Positions 8,248 to 19,767 of a stretch of 64,000 nucleotides of DNA are shown here, in pieces. The stretch is from an uncultured Bacteroides sp. (GTDB taxonomy: Bacteria > Bacillota > Clostridia > Lachnospirales > Lachnospiraceae): NCBI GenBank assembly GCA_945913015.1, contig CAMECH010000004.1, forward strand, positions 1 through 64,000, in the 5' to 3' direction. The notes under the pieces are model-generated. The model did not search any database, was not told where the DNA came from, and saw only the letters and a list, made by a program, of their open reading frames with translations. Numbering within the stretch: position 1 is the stretch's first letter; every line of letters begins with the position of its first letter. A program made the translations under genes and the position numbers.

Positions 8248-9654
8248 ATGAAGAAAAAGATTAATAAAAATCTGGCGGTTATATCATTATTTGCAATATT
8301 TGCAACCGTTGTAATCAGCCTTTCAATGTTCTATCAGATTTTTAAAGCAGAGATAAGTGATAACCTTCAGGACTTGGCATATACGCTGAGTGACGAGGAT
8401 ATTCTTGTGAAAATGGAAGAGGGAAACTATAATCTGCAGACAGATGATGTAAGAGTTACGCTGATTGACACTGATGGCAGTGTCCTGTATGACAGTCAGG
8501 TGGAAAAGTCACAACTTGATAATCATGCGCAAAGACCGGAGGTTGTTAAGGCTCTGCAATACGGAACGGGTAAATCTGTGCGCAGGTCTGATACAATACT
8601 TAAAAATGTCTTTTATTTTGCGATAAGGCTTGATGACGGAAGGGTGCTCAGAGTATCAAGAGAGAGCAGCAGTATATGGACAATGTTTGGTACAATCATT
8701 CCGTTTATGCTGTTAATGATAGGCGTTGTATATGTAATCTGCAATGTTGTCGGATACTATCTTGTAAAGCAGCTTCTTGAACCGATAGAACGGCTTTCGG
8801 AAAATATAGAAGATTCTGATGCGGTGAATGTGTATGATGAGTTAAAACCATTTGTGACAACTATAAGAAAGCAGCATGATGATATTATCAACGGTTCCAA
8901 GATGCGTCAGGAATTTACGGCAAATGTATCGCATGAGCTTAAAACACCACTGACATCAATTTCGGGATATTCCGAGCTTATAGAAAACGGAATGGCATCT
9001 AATGACGATATTCCGCGATTTGCGGAGGAGATACACCGCAATGCAAAGAGACTGCTAACTCTTATCAACGATATAATAAGGCTTTCAGAACTTGATTCCT
9101 CAGACCTTACGCCTGTTAAAGAGAGTGACTGCATAATTACCGGCGGAACGGCACATGTAGGAAGTGTCAATAATGACGGCAATAAGGAACGTGACGGATA
9201 TGAACAGGTGGCACTTTATGACCTTGCGCAAAATTGTGTGGATATGCTTGAACTCAATGCAAAAAACAGGGATATATCATTGAAACTTGAGGGATATGAC
9301 TGCAGAATTTATGCAATTAAAAGCCAGATGGAAGAAGTTTTGTATAATCTTTGTGACAACGCAATAAGATATACTAATCCGGGAGGAACGGTTGTAGTTT
9401 CGGTATACAGGGACGATATTATGTATGAGGGCAATGTCGTGCTTGAAGTTAAAGATAATGGAATTGGTATTCCAAAGGAACATCAGCAGCGCATATTTGA
9501 ACGCTTCTACAGAGTGGATAAGAGCCGTTCAAAGCTTACGGGCGGAACAGGTCTGGGGCTTGCTATTGTTAAGCACATCGTATCACAGCATCATGCAAAG
9601 CTTGAACTTAACAGTGAAGAAGGGCATGGAACGGATATAAAGGTAATTTTCTGA
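8248..9654 (+). CDS. Sensor histidine kinase, PhoR-like
   Basis: 468 residues: membrane segment at about 9-30, an extracytoplasmic domain of about 115 residues, a second membrane segment at about 148-172, then HisKA with phospho-acceptor H229 (VSHELKTPL) and HATPase_c with the N box (CDNAIRYTNPGG), DNGIGIP and GGTGLGL. An insertion of about 35 hydrophilic residues (about 290-325) separates the dimerisation and ATPase domains and is not typical of the family. It should phosphorylate the regulator encoded immediately upstream. Phosphate limitation or cell-wall stress are plausible signals; uppP lies downstream. Confidence 0.93.
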   Translation: MKKKINKNLAVISLFAIFATVVISLSMFYQIFKAEISDNLQDLAYTLSDEDILVKMEEGNYNLQTDDVRVTLIDTDGSVLYDSQVEKSQLDNHAQRPEVVKALQYGTGKSVRRSDTILKNVFYFAIRLDDGRVLRVSRESSSIWTMFGTIIPFMLLMIGVVYVICNVVGYYLVKQLLEPIERLSENIEDSDAVNVYDELKPFVTTIRKQHDDIINGSKMRQEFTANVSHELKTPLTSISGYSELIENGMASNDDIPRFAEEIHRNAKRLLTLINDIIRLSELDSSDLTPVKESDCIITGGTAHVGSVNNDGNKERDGYEQVALYDLAQNCVDMLELNAKNRDISLKLEGYDCRIYAIKSQMEEVLYNLCDNAIRYTNPGGTVVVSVYRDDIMYEGNVVLEVKDNGIGIPKEHQQRIFERFYRVDKSRSKLTGGTGLGLAIVKHIVSQHHAKLELNSEEGHGTDIKVIF

Positions 9655-9743
9655 TATAAAGCTTTTAAAACTGCCACAAGTGTGATATTGTATTTATTGT
9701 GCGAAATGAGCATAAAATTAATATTGGCAGAATGGAGATTGTC

Positions 9744-10589
9744 ATGATAGAAATTATTAAGGCGGTTATTTTCGGTATTGTCGAAGGAATAACAGAGTGG
9801 CTTCCAATCAGCAGTACCGGACATCTTATACTGATTGAAAAAATACTTTCGTTTAACGGTGTTTCGGAAGGCTTCTGGAGTATGTTTGAAGTTGTGATAC
9901 AGCTTGGAGCAATTCTTGCTGTGGTTGTATTGTTTTGGAACAGCATTTTTCCTTTCAAAAAGAAGACGGATAACGGATATGCAAAATACGGCGTTTTAAG
10001 CCATGTTGACAAGGGTATAATGACATTGTGGTTTAAGATAATCGTGGCATGTGTTCCGGCTGTGATTTTTGTAGTGCTGGGACTTGACGATATCTGTGAG
10101 GAGCTGTTTTACAACTATTTTGTTGTGGCAATAGCGCTTATTGTATTTGGTGTTGCGTTTATCATTATTGAAAACAGAAATAAGAATCGTGAATATAAGA
10201 TAAATTCACTTTCGGAGCTTACATACAGCACAGCGCTGTTTATCGGTCTGTTCCAGCTTATTGCGGCAGTTTTCCCGGGAACATCCAGGTCGGGAGCAAC
10301 AATTATCGGAGCACTGCTTCTTGGGGTATCAAGGACGGTTGCGGCAGAGTACACATTTTTCCTTGCAATCCCTGTTATGTTTGGCGCAAGTCTGCTTAAG
10401 ATAGTAAAGTTCGGCTTTAATTTTACGTCACTTGAGGCATGCCTGCTTATTGTCGGAATGGCGGTCGCATTTGTTGTTTCGCTTGTAGTAATAAAATTCC
10501 TTATGGGATATATTAAAAAACATGACTTTAAGGTATTTGGCTGGTACCGCATTATACTTGGTGCCGTGGTACTTATGTTAAGACCGTAA
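9744..10589 (+). CDS. uppP: Undecaprenyl-diphosphatase UppP (BacA)
   Basis: Integral membrane enzyme that dephosphorylates undecaprenyl pyrophosphate, recycling the lipid carrier for peptidoglycan; overproduction gives bacitracin resistance. The 281-residue protein has both family signatures: [18 protein letters not shown] near the N-terminus and [10 protein letters not shown] in the middle, with about seven hydrophobic helices. ATG 9744 is chosen because GGAGA (9734-9738) sits five bases upstream; earlier in-frame starts lack a ribosome site. It is closed by a strong terminator at 10611-10652. Confidence 0.97.
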   Translation: MIEIIKAVIFGIVEGITEWLPISSTGHLILIEKILSFNGVSEGFWSMFEVVIQLGAILAVVVLFWNSIFPFKKKTDNGYAKYGVLSHVDKGIMTLWFKIIVACVPAVIFVVLGLDDICEELFYNYFVVAIALIVFGVAFIIIENRNKNREYKINSLSELTYSTALFIGLFQLIAAVFPGTSRSGATIIGALLLGVSRTVAAEYTFFLAIPVMFGASLLKIVKFGFNFTSLEACLLIVGMAVAFVVSLVVIKFLMGYIKKHDFKVFGWYRIILGAVVLMLRP

Positions 10590-10610
10590 TATTTAAAAAT
10601 ATGTATACTG

Positions 10611-10652
10611 CGCCGGTGCAGAGGAAACGAAAATCCCTGCACCGGTGTTTTT
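10611..10652 (+). terminator. Terminator after uppP
   Basis: GCCGGTGCAG pairs with CTGCACCGG (10638-10646) across an A-rich loop and is followed by TTTTT (10648-10652). Confidence 0.88.
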
Positions 10653-10723
10653 GTCTGAATAAAAAACTGCCCGTCTGCAAAAAATAAGTGCTAAATAAAA
10701 AGCGTGCGCAGAAAAGAGGGTAT

Positions 10724-11407
10724 ATGGCGGAAAACAGCAAAGAATTTACAAGTACCAATAAAATTGAGAAGACGGGGCAGGTTATTCTTGACAATAACAG
10801 TGACAGTATAAAAATACAGCTTATTACAATTATTGGGGAGATAGAGGGACACGATGTTCTTCCGGCAACCAGCAAAACGACAAAATATGAGCACATTCTT
10901 CCACAGCTTGCCGCAATAGAAGATAATGATGAGATACAGGGCGTGCTCTTTGTGCTGAATACGGTCGGAGGTGATGTGAGCGCAGGACTTGCACTTGCTG
11001 AGATGATATCTTCACTTTCAAAGCCCACGGTTTCACTTGTGCTCGGAGATTCACATTCAATCGGTGTGCCGCTTGCAGTGGCGTGTGATTATACATTTAT
11101 CACTCCGACGGGAACGATGATAATACATCCGGTAAGAATGAACGGAACCATAATCGGAGCGCCACAGACTTATGATTATTTCAAACTGATTCAGGACAGG
11201 ATAGTAGGCTTTATTCAAAGACATACAGACTGTGACACGGATAAAATAGAAAAGATGATGATGAAGACAGGTATTCTGACAAAAGACTTAGGAACAATCC
11301 TTGTAGGCGAAGAGGCAGTAAGAGAGGGGCTTATCCGCGAGGTCGGCGGTATAAGTGATGCAATGAAAAAAATCAGGGAAATGTGCAAGAACAGGAAAAA
11401 ATCCTGA
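10724..11407 (+). CDS. tepA: ClpP-like serine protease TepA
   Basis: A 227-residue ClpP-fold protein of the TepA (translocation-enhancing) branch. The nucleophile Ser sits in HSIGVPLAVACDY (S112) and the catalytic His in IIHPVRMNG (H135); the GG of VGGDVSAG forms the oxyanion strand. TepA of Bacillus degrades secretion-related or spore proteins and is encoded beside spoIIIE, as here beside ftsK. ATG 10724 has GAGGG at 10716-10720, rather close. GTG 10688 is an alternative without a ribosome site. Confidence 0.88.
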   Translation: MAENSKEFTSTNKIEKTGQVILDNNSDSIKIQLITIIGEIEGHDVLPATSKTTKYEHILPQLAAIEDNDEIQGVLFVLNTVGGDVSAGLALAEMISSLSKPTVSLVLGDSHSIGVPLAVACDYTFITPTGTMIIHPVRMNGTIIGAPQTYDYFKLIQDRIVGFIQRHTDCDTDKIEKMMMKTGILTKDLGTILVGEEAVREGLIREVGGISDAMKKIREMCKNRKKS

Positions 11408-11440
11408 CAAATGTACGTGTAAATATACGAAAAATAAAGT

Positions 11441-11469
11441 TTGCACACAGTCTGACTTCATAGTATAAT
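11441..11469 (+). promoter_or_regulatory. Promoter of ftsK
   Basis: TTGCAC (11441-11446), a 17-base spacer, TATAAT (11464-11469), placed 70 bases before the ftsK start. Confidence 0.8.
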
Positions 11470-11536
11470 TAATCTTACGGTTATAAGGCGGATTATACCC
11501 ATTATAATGTAGTAAAGATTAAGGGAGGAATTGATA

Positions 11537-14197
11537 ATGGCTTCATCAGGTGCCGGAAACAGCGGCAAAAAGAAGACATCTTCAAAACCGGCTTCAACAA
11601 GAAAGTCACAGACAAACAATCGCAAAGGCGGAAAAAATACACGCAGAAGCAGCAGGGATACGGCACTGCAGGATGAGATTTTCCTGCTTGTTGTTATTGC
11701 GGCTGCAATTATACTTATTTTGAGCAGTTTCAACCTCGCAGGAAGCTTTGGAAATGTGGTAAACAGCTTTATGTTTGGCATGGTCGGCATGGTTGAGTAT
11801 ATACTGCCGGTAGTTTTGGTGGTTGCGCTGTTTTTTATCATGGCAAACAAGCAGCATGCAATAGTCAGGGTTAAGTCGGCTGCAGCATTTATATTTTTGC
11901 TGCTGCTTACGGGAATGGTGCAGAAAATATCCGGTAATCCTGATGTTACAGAGAAACTGACAGAGTTTTATGCACACAGTGCATCATACAAGACAGGCGG
12001 AGGATTAATAGGAGGCATTATCTGTAAAATGCTGAGTCCTCTTGGAACAGGCGGAACCTATGTTGTGCTTATCCTGCTTATGATTATATGTATTGTTGTG
12101 ATAACAGAGCGTTCATTTATCAATGCAATAAAGACGAGGGGCGGAAGGGCGCTGCATACGGCAAAGGATGACTATGAGTATTACAGGGAACATTCAAGGG
12201 ATTCAAGATTAAGAAGAGAGGAAGAACTTGAGCGTGAGGAAGAGGAATATCAGGAACGTGTAAGAAAACGAAGGGAAATCCGTGAGCAGAAGCTTGAAGA
12301 AAAAAGGCAGAAGGAAGCTCAGGAAAACGCCAGACCAAAGAGAACCAATAACAAGGTTTCGGGCGTGGTGCTTAACAATGAGCTTACGGATATGACTCCG
12401 ACAAAGATAGACTCAGGTGACCTGACGGAAGTTACACTTGATTTTAATGAGGAACCGTCTATTTTTAAGATAGAGGATGAATATTCCAAAGATATTTTTG
12501 ACCCGAAGGATGTGAAAGCCAAGGCTGCTCCAAAGACTCAGGAGGCAGCTCATGCAGAAAGCGATGTCCTTGAATTTACAATGCCAAAGGAGGCCAAGGA
12601 CAAGTCAGATGATGCCGGTGCATCGCCTGATGAATTGACGGGAAGGGCTGTAAAGGCAGACATTATGCCGCAGCCTGAACCGGTCATACAGAAACCTAAT
12701 CCGCCTCAGGTACATAAAAAAACATCAAACAGCGGCGGATATGTGTTCCCGCCAATCAGTCTTCTTACAAAGAATACATCCAAAGCCAATACAAATATGG
12801 CTCAGGAAAATAAAAAAACGGCAGTCAAGCTTCAGCAGACGCTGCAGAATTTCGGAGTGCGCGTAACAATTACTGATATAAGCTGCGGGCCGTCTGTTAC
12901 AAGATATGAGCTTCAGCCGGAGCAGGGGACCAAAGTTGCAAAGATTGTATCACTCTCAGATGATATCAAGCTTAATCTTGCGGCTGCCGACATACGAATT
13001 GAGGCACCGATACCGGGAAAGGCAGCAATCGGAATTGAGGTTCCTAATAAGGAGACATCAAGCGTTACACTGCGTGAGCTGCTTGAATCACCTGAATTTA
13101 AAAATCATTCCTCGTCAATAGCATTTGCGGCAGGAAAGGATATAGCAGGAAAGACGATTGTGGCTGACATCGCAAAGATGCCGCACCTTCTTATTGCAGG
13201 TGCAACAGGCTCAGGTAAATCAGTCTGCATCAATACAATTATTATGAGTATTCTGTATAAGGCGGCTCCTGATGAAGTTAAGCTTATCATGATTGACCCT
13301 AAGGTGGTAGAGCTGAGTGTATACAACGGTATTCCGCACCTTATGATACCTGTTGTAACTGACCCGAAGAAGGCGTCCGCTGCACTTAACTGGGCAGTTG
13401 CCGAGATGACTACACGATATCAGAAATTTGCAGAGCAGAATGTAAGAGACCTCAAGGGATATAATGAAAAGATTTCAACAATGGATATGCCGGAAGGTAT
13501 TGAGCGTCCGGCTAAGATGCCGCAGATAGTAATTATTATTGATGAGCTTGCCGATTTGATGATGGTTGCTCCGGGAGAGGTTGAGGATGCAATATGCCGA
13601 CTTGCACAGCTTGCGAGGGCAGCGGGAATACATCTTGTCATTGCAACACAGAGGCCGTCTGTCAACGTAATTACCGGAGTTATCAAGGCAAATGTACCTT
13701 CACGTATTGCATTTTCAGTATCGTCAGGTGTCGATTCAAGAACAATTATTGACATGAATGGTGCCGAGAAACTGTTAGGAAAAGGAGATATGCTGTTCTA
13801 TCCTGCAGGGTATCCAAAACCTGTGAGAGTTCAGGGAGCATTTGTTTCAGACAAGGAAGTAGGAGATGTTGTAGACTTCTTAAAGGAACATTCGGGCGGC
13901 GATATATATGACGAAGAGATAAATCAGAAAATCCAGTCGGGGGCTGTGGCTTCGGCGAGCCAGCAAGGAGCAGGCAACGACAGAGATGAATATTTTGCGG
14001 AAGCAGGCCGTCTGATTATCGAGAAAGAGAAGGGCTCAATCGGAATGCTTCAGAGGTATTTCAGAATTGGCTTTAACAGAGCGGCGAGAATTATGGATCA
14101 GCTTTGTGATGCAGGAGCGGTAGGACCTGATGAGGGACAGAAACCACGAAAAATCCTTATGACAATGGAAGAATTTGAAGAAGTTTTAAGAAATTAA
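11537..14197 (+). CDS. ftsK: DNA translocase FtsK/SpoIIIE
   Basis: An 886-residue septal DNA pump. A basic N-terminus is followed by about four membrane helices (45-190), a charged variable linker (about 200-420), the RecA-like motor with Walker [10 protein letters not shown] near 555 and Walker [12 protein letters not shown], and a C-terminal gamma winged helix (about 815-880) that reads polarity sequences. The next gene, fhs, begins 22 bases later. ATG 11537 lies seven bases after AGGGAGGAA; TTG 11531 is too close to it. The protein moves chromosome ends through the division septum, and in spore-formers into the forespore. Confidence 0.97.
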   Translation: MASSGAGNSGKKKTSSKPASTRKSQTNNRKGGKNTRRSSRDTALQDEIFLLVVIAAAIILILSSFNLAGSFGNVVNSFMFGMVGMVEYILPVVLVVALFFIMANKQHAIVRVKSAAAFIFLLLLTGMVQKISGNPDVTEKLTEFYAHSASYKTGGGLIGGIICKMLSPLGTGGTYVVLILLMIICIVVITERSFINAIKTRGGRALHTAKDDYEYYREHSRDSRLRREEELEREEEEYQERVRKRREIREQKLEEKRQKEAQENARPKRTNNKVSGVVLNNELTDMTPTKIDSGDLTEVTLDFNEEPSIFKIEDEYSKDIFDPKDVKAKAAPKTQEAAHAESDVLEFTMPKEAKDKSDDAGASPDELTGRAVKADIMPQPEPVIQKPNPPQVHKKTSNSGGYVFPPISLLTKNTSKANTNMAQENKKTAVKLQQTLQNFGVRVTITDISCGPSVTRYELQPEQGTKVAKIVSLSDDIKLNLAAADIRIEAPIPGKAAIGIEVPNKETSSVTLRELLESPEFKNHSSSIAFAAGKDIAGKTIVADIAKMPHLLIAGATGSGKSVCINTIIMSILYKAAPDEVKLIMIDPKVVELSVYNGIPHLMIPVVTDPKKASAALNWAVAEMTTRYQKFAEQNVRDLKGYNEKISTMDMPEGIERPAKMPQIVIIIDELADLMMVAPGEVEDAICRLAQLARAAGIHLVIATQRPSVNVITGVIKANVPSRIAFSVSSGVDSRTIIDMNGAEKLLGKGDMLFYPAGYPKPVRVQGAFVSDKEVGDVVDFLKEHSGGDIYDEEINQKIQSGAVASASQQGAGNDRDEYFAEAGRLIIEKEKGSIGMLQRYFRIGFNRAARIMDQLCDAGAVGPDEGQKPRKILMTMEEFEEVLRN

Positions 14198-14219
14198 TAC
14201 ATGCAAAGGAGAGAGACAT

Positions 14220-15893
14220 ATGAAAACTGATATTCAGATTGCGCAGGAAGCTAAGATGCTTCCGATTAAGGAAGTTGCGGCAAAGATTGGAATGACAGAA
14301 GATGATCTGGAGCTTTACGGCAAATATAAAGCTAAGATTTCTGACGAATTTATTGAAAAATGTCAGAATAATCCTGATGCAAAGCTTGTTCTTGTTACAG
14401 CGATAAACCCTACCCCCGCAGGTGAGGGCAAGACAACCGTAAGTATAGGACTCACGGAGGGCCTCTGCAAACTGGGGAAAAATGCCATGGTTGTACTTCG
14501 TGAGCCTTCTCTCGGACCTTGCTTTGGAATTAAAGGAGGCGCTGCGGGAGGCGGATACGCACAGGTAGTTCCGATGGAGGATTTGAATCTTCATTTTACG
14601 GGAGATTTTCATGCGATTACTTCGGCTAACAACCTGCTTGCGGCGATGCTTGACAATCATCTCCATCACGGCAATGCGCTTCGTATTGACACTAAGCGTA
14701 TTGTGTGGAAGCGTTGTCTTGACATGAATGACAGGGCGCTTCGCAATATTGTTATCGGAATGGGGAATAAAGCTGACGGAGTAGTGAGAGAAGACCATTT
14801 TATCATAACTGTGGCATCAGAAATTATGGCAATTCTCTGTCTTGCCAAAGATATGGAAGATTTAAAGGTAAGACTCGGAAAGATTATTGTTGCATATGAT
14901 GTAGATAATAATCCGGTAACTGCAGGAGACCTTAATGCGACCGGAGCAATGGCGGCACTTCTTAAGGACGCAATCAAGCCGAATCTTATCCAGACGCTTG
15001 AAAATACACCGGCAATTGTGCATGGAGGGCCGTTTGCCAATATTGCACACGGCTGCAACAGTGTGCGTGCAACAAAGGCAGCAATGAAGATGGCGGATAT
15101 TGTTGTTACAGAGGCAGGATTTGGAGCTGACCTAGGCGCTGAAAAGTTTCTGGATATCAAATGCCGTCTTTCAGGCCTTAAACCTGATGCAATTGTGATT
15201 GTTGCGACTGTCAGGGCACTTAAATATAATGGCGGTGTGCCGAAGGATGAGCTTTCAAAGGAAAATCTTGAGGCTCTGAAAAGAGGAATTGTAAATCTCG
15301 ATAAACATATTGAGAATATGCAGAAATACAATGTTCCTATTGTAGTTACGCTTAATTCATTCATTACAGATACAGAAAATGAATATGATTATATTAAAGA
15401 ACATTGTGAAAGTCTGGGCTGTGAGTTCGCTCTTTCAAAGGTATGGGCAGAAGGCGGAGAAGGCGGCAGGGAACTTGCACAAAAAGTACTGTTTACGCTT
15501 GAGAATAAGCAGAGTGCATTTAAACCAATCTATTCTGATGATATGTCTCTTAAAGACAAGATGGAAACAGTTGCAAAAGAAATATACGGAGCAGACGGTG
15601 TGACATACTCGCCGGCAGCCGAGAAGGAAATACAGAGACTTACAGAGCTTGGATTTGGAAATCTTCCGGTTTGTATGGCAAAAACACAGTATTCGCTGTC
15701 AGATAATCCGAAGCTGCTTGGAAGACCGGAAAACTTCAAGGTTAATGTAAGAGATGTCTATGTAAATGCAGGTGCAGGCTTTGTGGTCGCACTGCTTGGA
15801 ACTGTTCTTACAATGCCGGGACTGCCTAAGGTACCGGCGGCCGAGAAAATTGATTATGATATCAATGAGGGAAGAATAACAGGATTATTCTAA
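14220..15893 (+). CDS. fhs: Formate--tetrahydrofolate ligase
   Basis: Makes 10-formyl-THF from formate, THF and ATP, feeding purines, fMet-tRNA (fmt lies downstream) and, in acetogens, the methyl branch. The 557 residues match the family length. The ATP motif [13 protein letters not shown] is near 62-74, followed by the conserved [15 protein letters not shown] segment. AAAGGAGAG precedes ATG 14220 closely. No other Wood-Ljungdahl genes appear, so a biosynthetic role is the safer reading. Confidence 0.98.
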   Translation: MKTDIQIAQEAKMLPIKEVAAKIGMTEDDLELYGKYKAKISDEFIEKCQNNPDAKLVLVTAINPTPAGEGKTTVSIGLTEGLCKLGKNAMVVLREPSLGPCFGIKGGAAGGGYAQVVPMEDLNLHFTGDFHAITSANNLLAAMLDNHLHHGNALRIDTKRIVWKRCLDMNDRALRNIVIGMGNKADGVVREDHFIITVASEIMAILCLAKDMEDLKVRLGKIIVAYDVDNNPVTAGDLNATGAMAALLKDAIKPNLIQTLENTPAIVHGGPFANIAHGCNSVRATKAAMKMADIVVTEAGFGADLGAEKFLDIKCRLSGLKPDAIVIVATVRALKYNGGVPKDELSKENLEALKRGIVNLDKHIENMQKYNVPIVVTLNSFITDTENEYDYIKEHCESLGCEFALSKVWAEGGEGGRELAQKVLFTLENKQSAFKPIYSDDMSLKDKMETVAKEIYGADGVTYSPAAEKEIQRLTELGFGNLPVCMAKTQYSLSDNPKLLGRPENFKVNVRDVYVNAGAGFVVALLGTVLTMPGLPKVPAAEKIDYDINEGRITGLF

Positions 15894-15932
15894 GAGTAAA
15901 ACAGTTTAAAAGTCTGGAAACGGGGATTAATC

Positions 15933-17417
15933 ATGAAACTTTCAAAATTAGTTGAAAAGCTTTCAATCAGGGTGCTTCAGGGAAGTCTTGAGCATGAAAT
16001 TACGGGGCTTACATCTGATTCACGCAAAGTGATGCAGGGCGGAGCTTTTGTCTGTATTGTAGGTGCCGTGTCTGACGGACACAGATATATTAAAGATGTT
16101 GCCGCAAAGAATGTCAGTGCGGTGATTGTACAGAAACAAGCCGGGTATGAGCAATACTTTGAGGACGGAAAATTGTCCGGTGATTCTTCAATTACGGTGA
16201 TTGAAGTTGATGATACAAGATTTGCATATGCCCTTATGTCAGCGGCATGGTTTGATTATCCGGCAGAAAAGCTTTTTACAATAGGCATAACAGGAACAAA
16301 AGGCAAGACAACAACAACCTATATGGTAAAAAATGTACTCGAAAGCTGCGGACATAAAACGGGGCTTATCGGAACAATTGAGACGATAATAGGCGATGAG
16401 CATACTCCTTCGCATAACACAACGCCGGAATCATATGAGATTCAGGAAAAATTTGCAAAGATGGCAGAAGCAGGCTGCGAGGCTGTTGTAATGGAGGTGT
16501 CATCACAGGGGCTTATGCTTCACAGAACTGCCGGTATACAGTTTAACATCGGCGTATTTACCAATATTGAACCCGACCATATAGGACCAAATGAACATTC
16601 TTCATTTGAAGATTACTTAAAATGCAAGGCAATGCTTTTTAAGCAGTGCGATGTTGGAATTGTCAACGGTGATGATGAACACATTGACCAAATACTTGAT
16701 GGGGCATCCTGCACGATTGAAAAATACGGGTTTGGAGAAGACGTCGATATAAAGGCTTCTGATAAGGAGCTTCTGTATGAACATGGTAAAATCGGAACAA
16801 AGTATCATGTGAGCGGTCTTGAAGACCTTGATGTGGAGCTGTGTATGCCGGGCAACTTCTCAATTTACAATTCACTGTGTGCAATTGCTGTTACGAGACA
16901 TTTTAATGTCGATAAAGATAAATTAAAGAAAGCACTTTTTGAGGTGAAGGTACGCGGAAGAATTGAAATAATCGATGTACATAAAGATTTTACAATAATG
17001 GTAGATTATGCGCATAATGCGATGGCACTTGAGAGTCTCTTAAAAACCCTTAAGGAGTATAATCCAAAAAGGATTGTAACAGTCTTTGGATGCGGCGGAA
17101 ACCGCGACCGCTCACGAAGATTTGAGATGGGAGAAGTGTCGGGAAGAATTGCAGACTTTACTATTATTACCTCAGATAATCCAAGAAATGAAAAGCCTGA
17201 GGACATTATGGCTGATATCGTAACAGGTATCTCAAAGACATCAGGAAAGCATATTGAGATAGCAGACCGCGCAGAGGCGATAAAATATGCCGTTGATAAT
17301 GCAAGACCGGGCGATGTTATTGTCGTTGCAGGAAAAGGACATGAGGATTATCAGGAAATAAACGGAGTTAAGCACCATATGGATGACAGGGAACTGGTGC
17401 TTGACGCAGTCGGATAA
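15933..17417 (+). CDS. murE: UDP-MurNAc-L-Ala-D-Glu:meso-diaminopimelate ligase
   Basis: Adds the third residue to the peptidoglycan stem peptide. The 494 residues carry the Mur ligase P-loop GITGTKGKTTT near 117-127, NIEPDHIG, the carbamylated-Lys region, and DNPR near 415. DNPR is the signature of enzymes specific for meso-diaminopimelate, so the organism should have m-DAP peptidoglycan. It starts the murE-priA-def-fmt stretch, with 23 bases to priA. Confidence 0.97.
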   Translation: MKLSKLVEKLSIRVLQGSLEHEITGLTSDSRKVMQGGAFVCIVGAVSDGHRYIKDVAAKNVSAVIVQKQAGYEQYFEDGKLSGDSSITVIEVDDTRFAYALMSAAWFDYPAEKLFTIGITGTKGKTTTTYMVKNVLESCGHKTGLIGTIETIIGDEHTPSHNTTPESYEIQEKFAKMAEAGCEAVVMEVSSQGLMLHRTAGIQFNIGVFTNIEPDHIGPNEHSSFEDYLKCKAMLFKQCDVGIVNGDDEHIDQILDGASCTIEKYGFGEDVDIKASDKELLYEHGKIGTKYHVSGLEDLDVELCMPGNFSIYNSLCAIAVTRHFNVDKDKLKKALFEVKVRGRIEIIDVHKDFTIMVDYAHNAMALESLLKTLKEYNPKRIVTVFGCGGNRDRSRRFEMGEVSGRIADFTIITSDNPRNEKPEDIMADIVTGISKTSGKHIEIADRAEAIKYAVDNARPGDVIVVAGKGHEDYQEINGVKHHMDDRELVLDAVG

Positions 17418-17440
17418 TTAACAGAAGGAACGTTAAATAA

Positions 17441-19651
17441 ATGTATGCAGACGTTATTATAGACATTTCACATGAAAAACTTGATAAGACATTTCAATAT
17501 ATCATACCGGCCGGTCTTGAGGAAACTCTTGAGGTCGGTATGTTAATTCGTGTGCCGTTTGGCAAGGGAAATGCGCTGCGTGATGCATACGTTGTTGATA
17601 TCACCGATGAGCCGTCTTTTGATGTGGACAGGATGAAATATATTGATTCCGTAGCTGTTTCAAAGGTTCCGGTCGAGGGAAGACTTATACAGCTTGCTTC
17701 ATGGATGAAAAAGAATTTCGGCTCAACGATGAGTCAGGCACTTAAGACGGTTCTTCCTGTTAAGGATTCGGTTAAGCATATTGAAAAAAAGATTATCAGT
17801 CTTGCAATATCAAAAGATGAAGCACAAAGCTATCTTGAGGGTATAGAGTCAAAGAAAAACTGTAAGGCAAGAGTACGGCTTATGCATGCGCTTATTGAAG
17901 ACGGCAGGATTGAGCAGGGATTTGCAGCAAGTAAGCTGTCAATATCCGCACAGACTGTGAAATCGCTCGAAAATGCCGGAATTATAAGGATAGAGACTGA
18001 GACATCATACCGCAACCCAATCAGTGTTAAGGTATCGGAAGATGACAGAAAACAGCTTAATGACAGACAGAAGTATGCGGTAGACAGCTTCTGCAGTGAT
18101 TACGATGCAGGAAAATACGGAACATATCTTATTCACGGTGTGACAGGAAGCGGTAAGACAGAAGTCTACATGAATATGATTGAACATGTGATTAATTCGG
18201 GAAGACAGGTGATTATGCTTATTCCTGAAATTGCACTGACATATCAGACGGTTGTAAGGTTTTACAGACGGTTTGGTGACAAGGTTTCAATTATGAATTC
18301 AAGAATGTCAAAAGGGGAACGATATGACCAGTTCCTCCGTGCAAAGAACGGTGACGTAAGCATTATGATAGGACCGCGTTCCGCATTGTTTACACCATTT
18401 AATGATATAGGACTTATTGTTATTGATGAGGAACATGAAGGAGCATACAAAAGCGAGACATCACCAAGATATAATGCAAGGGAAACGGCAATACATATGG
18501 CTGAAATTGCCGGCGCATCAGTTGTACTTGGGTCTGCAACACCGTCGGTTACAGCATTTTCAAAATGTATGTCGGGTGAATATAAGCTTTTTTCGCTGCC
18601 TTCAAGGGCATCAAAGGCAAGTATGCCGCAGGTTCATACAATTGATTTGAGAGAAGAGCTAAAATGCGGCAACCGGACGATATTCAGCAGAAAGCTTCAG
18701 GAACTTCTTGCCGACCGCCTTGAAAAGGGCGAACAGAGTATGCTGTTTATCAATAAACGGGGATATGCAGGTTTTATATCGTGCCGTTCCTGCGGACATG
18801 TAATGAAGTGCCCACACTGCGATATTTCAATGACTGAGCATTATAACAAAAAACTTGTATGCCACTACTGCGGATACGAGACACCGATGGTAAAAAAGTG
18901 CCCTGAGTGCGGCTCGCCGTATATATCGGGTTTTCGTGCCGGAACGGAGCAGATAGAAGAACTGGTCAAAAAAATGTATCCTCAGGCACGCGTGCTTAGA
19001 ATGGATATGGACACGACAAGCGGCAAAGACGGACATACCGGAATTCTCGAAAAATTTGCCAACCATGAGGCGGATGTGCTTGTCGGAACACAGATGATTG
19101 TGAAGGGACATGATTTTCCGGATGTAACCCTTGTGGGGATTCTTGCCGCAGACATGTCACTTTATGCAGGAAGCTATATGTCGGCAGAAAGAACCTTCCA
19201 GCTTCTTGTTCAGGCGGCAGGAAGAGCAGGAAGGGGCGATAAGAAGGGCGAGGTTGTAATTCAGACATATACGCCTGAACATTACAGCATTGCGACAGCG
19301 TCAAAGCAGGATTATAATGAATTTTTCCAGCAGGAAATACAGTACAGGGCACTTCTTAATTATCCGCCTGTCTGTGAAATGCTGATGGTAAAGTTTTCAT
19401 CCGCTGACGAGAAGGCACTTGAAAAGGCAGTTGAAAAGCTTCCTGATTTCCCGCAGAATGTGCAGGTGATAGGCCCTGCCAATGCTTCTTTATATAAGGC
19501 AAATGACATTTACAACAAAGTGCTGTATGTAAAAAGTGAGGATTATGATGTCCTCACGGATTTTGCACAAAAAATGGAGCAGCTTGCAAGGGAAAGCGCC
19601 GTATACAGAAAAGTAAGCGTGCAGTTCGATTTTAATCCGCTGACTATGTGA
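17441..19651 (+). CDS. priA: Primosomal helicase PriA (N')
   Basis: Restarts collapsed replication forks by loading the primosome. 736 residues: N-terminal DNA-binding domain, helicase lobe 1 with Walker A GVTGSGKTE near 231 and DEEHE, then two zinc knuckles built from CxxC pairs (about 447-500), then lobe 2 with QAAGRAGR and a C-terminal domain. It follows murE and precedes def, a common Firmicute order. Confidence 0.97.
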   Translation: MYADVIIDISHEKLDKTFQYIIPAGLEETLEVGMLIRVPFGKGNALRDAYVVDITDEPSFDVDRMKYIDSVAVSKVPVEGRLIQLASWMKKNFGSTMSQALKTVLPVKDSVKHIEKKIISLAISKDEAQSYLEGIESKKNCKARVRLMHALIEDGRIEQGFAASKLSISAQTVKSLENAGIIRIETETSYRNPISVKVSEDDRKQLNDRQKYAVDSFCSDYDAGKYGTYLIHGVTGSGKTEVYMNMIEHVINSGRQVIMLIPEIALTYQTVVRFYRRFGDKVSIMNSRMSKGERYDQFLRAKNGDVSIMIGPRSALFTPFNDIGLIVIDEEHEGAYKSETSPRYNARETAIHMAEIAGASVVLGSATPSVTAFSKCMSGEYKLFSLPSRASKASMPQVHTIDLREELKCGNRTIFSRKLQELLADRLEKGEQSMLFINKRGYAGFISCRSCGHVMKCPHCDISMTEHYNKKLVCHYCGYETPMVKKCPECGSPYISGFRAGTEQIEELVKKMYPQARVLRMDMDTTSGKDGHTGILEKFANHEADVLVGTQMIVKGHDFPDVTLVGILAADMSLYAGSYMSAERTFQLLVQAAGRAGRGDKKGEVVIQTYTPEHYSIATASKQDYNEFFQQEIQYRALLNYPPVCEMLMVKFSSADEKALEKAVEKLPDFPQNVQVIGPANASLYKANDIYNKVLYVKSEDYDVLTDFAQKMEQLARESAVYRKVSVQFDFNPLTM

Positions 19652-19692
19652 TTTGGCAAAAATATTATAAAAATGATTTTTTAATGAAATTT

Positions 19693-19733
19693 CTTGTAAT
19701 AATGTGTACAAGAGGTATGAAAGCATTTATAAT
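19693..19733 (+). promoter_or_regulatory. Possible promoter of def with overlapping dyad
   Basis: TATAAT at 19728-19733, with a weak -35 TGTACA (19705-19710) at 17 bases. A perfect 6-bp dyad, CTTGTA (19693-19698) and TACAAG (19707-19712), covers the -35 region and could be an operator. It would allow separate transcription of def-fmt onward. Confidence 0.45.
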
Positions 19734-19767
19734 GTCCTATTAGAATTATAAGAAAGAGGGAAAGGTT

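Noticed and set aside
14666..15364. 232-codon minus-strand frame inside fhs
   Set aside because: Antisense shadow of a highly conserved gene, with Ser/Ile/Leu-rich low-information sequence and no ribosome site.
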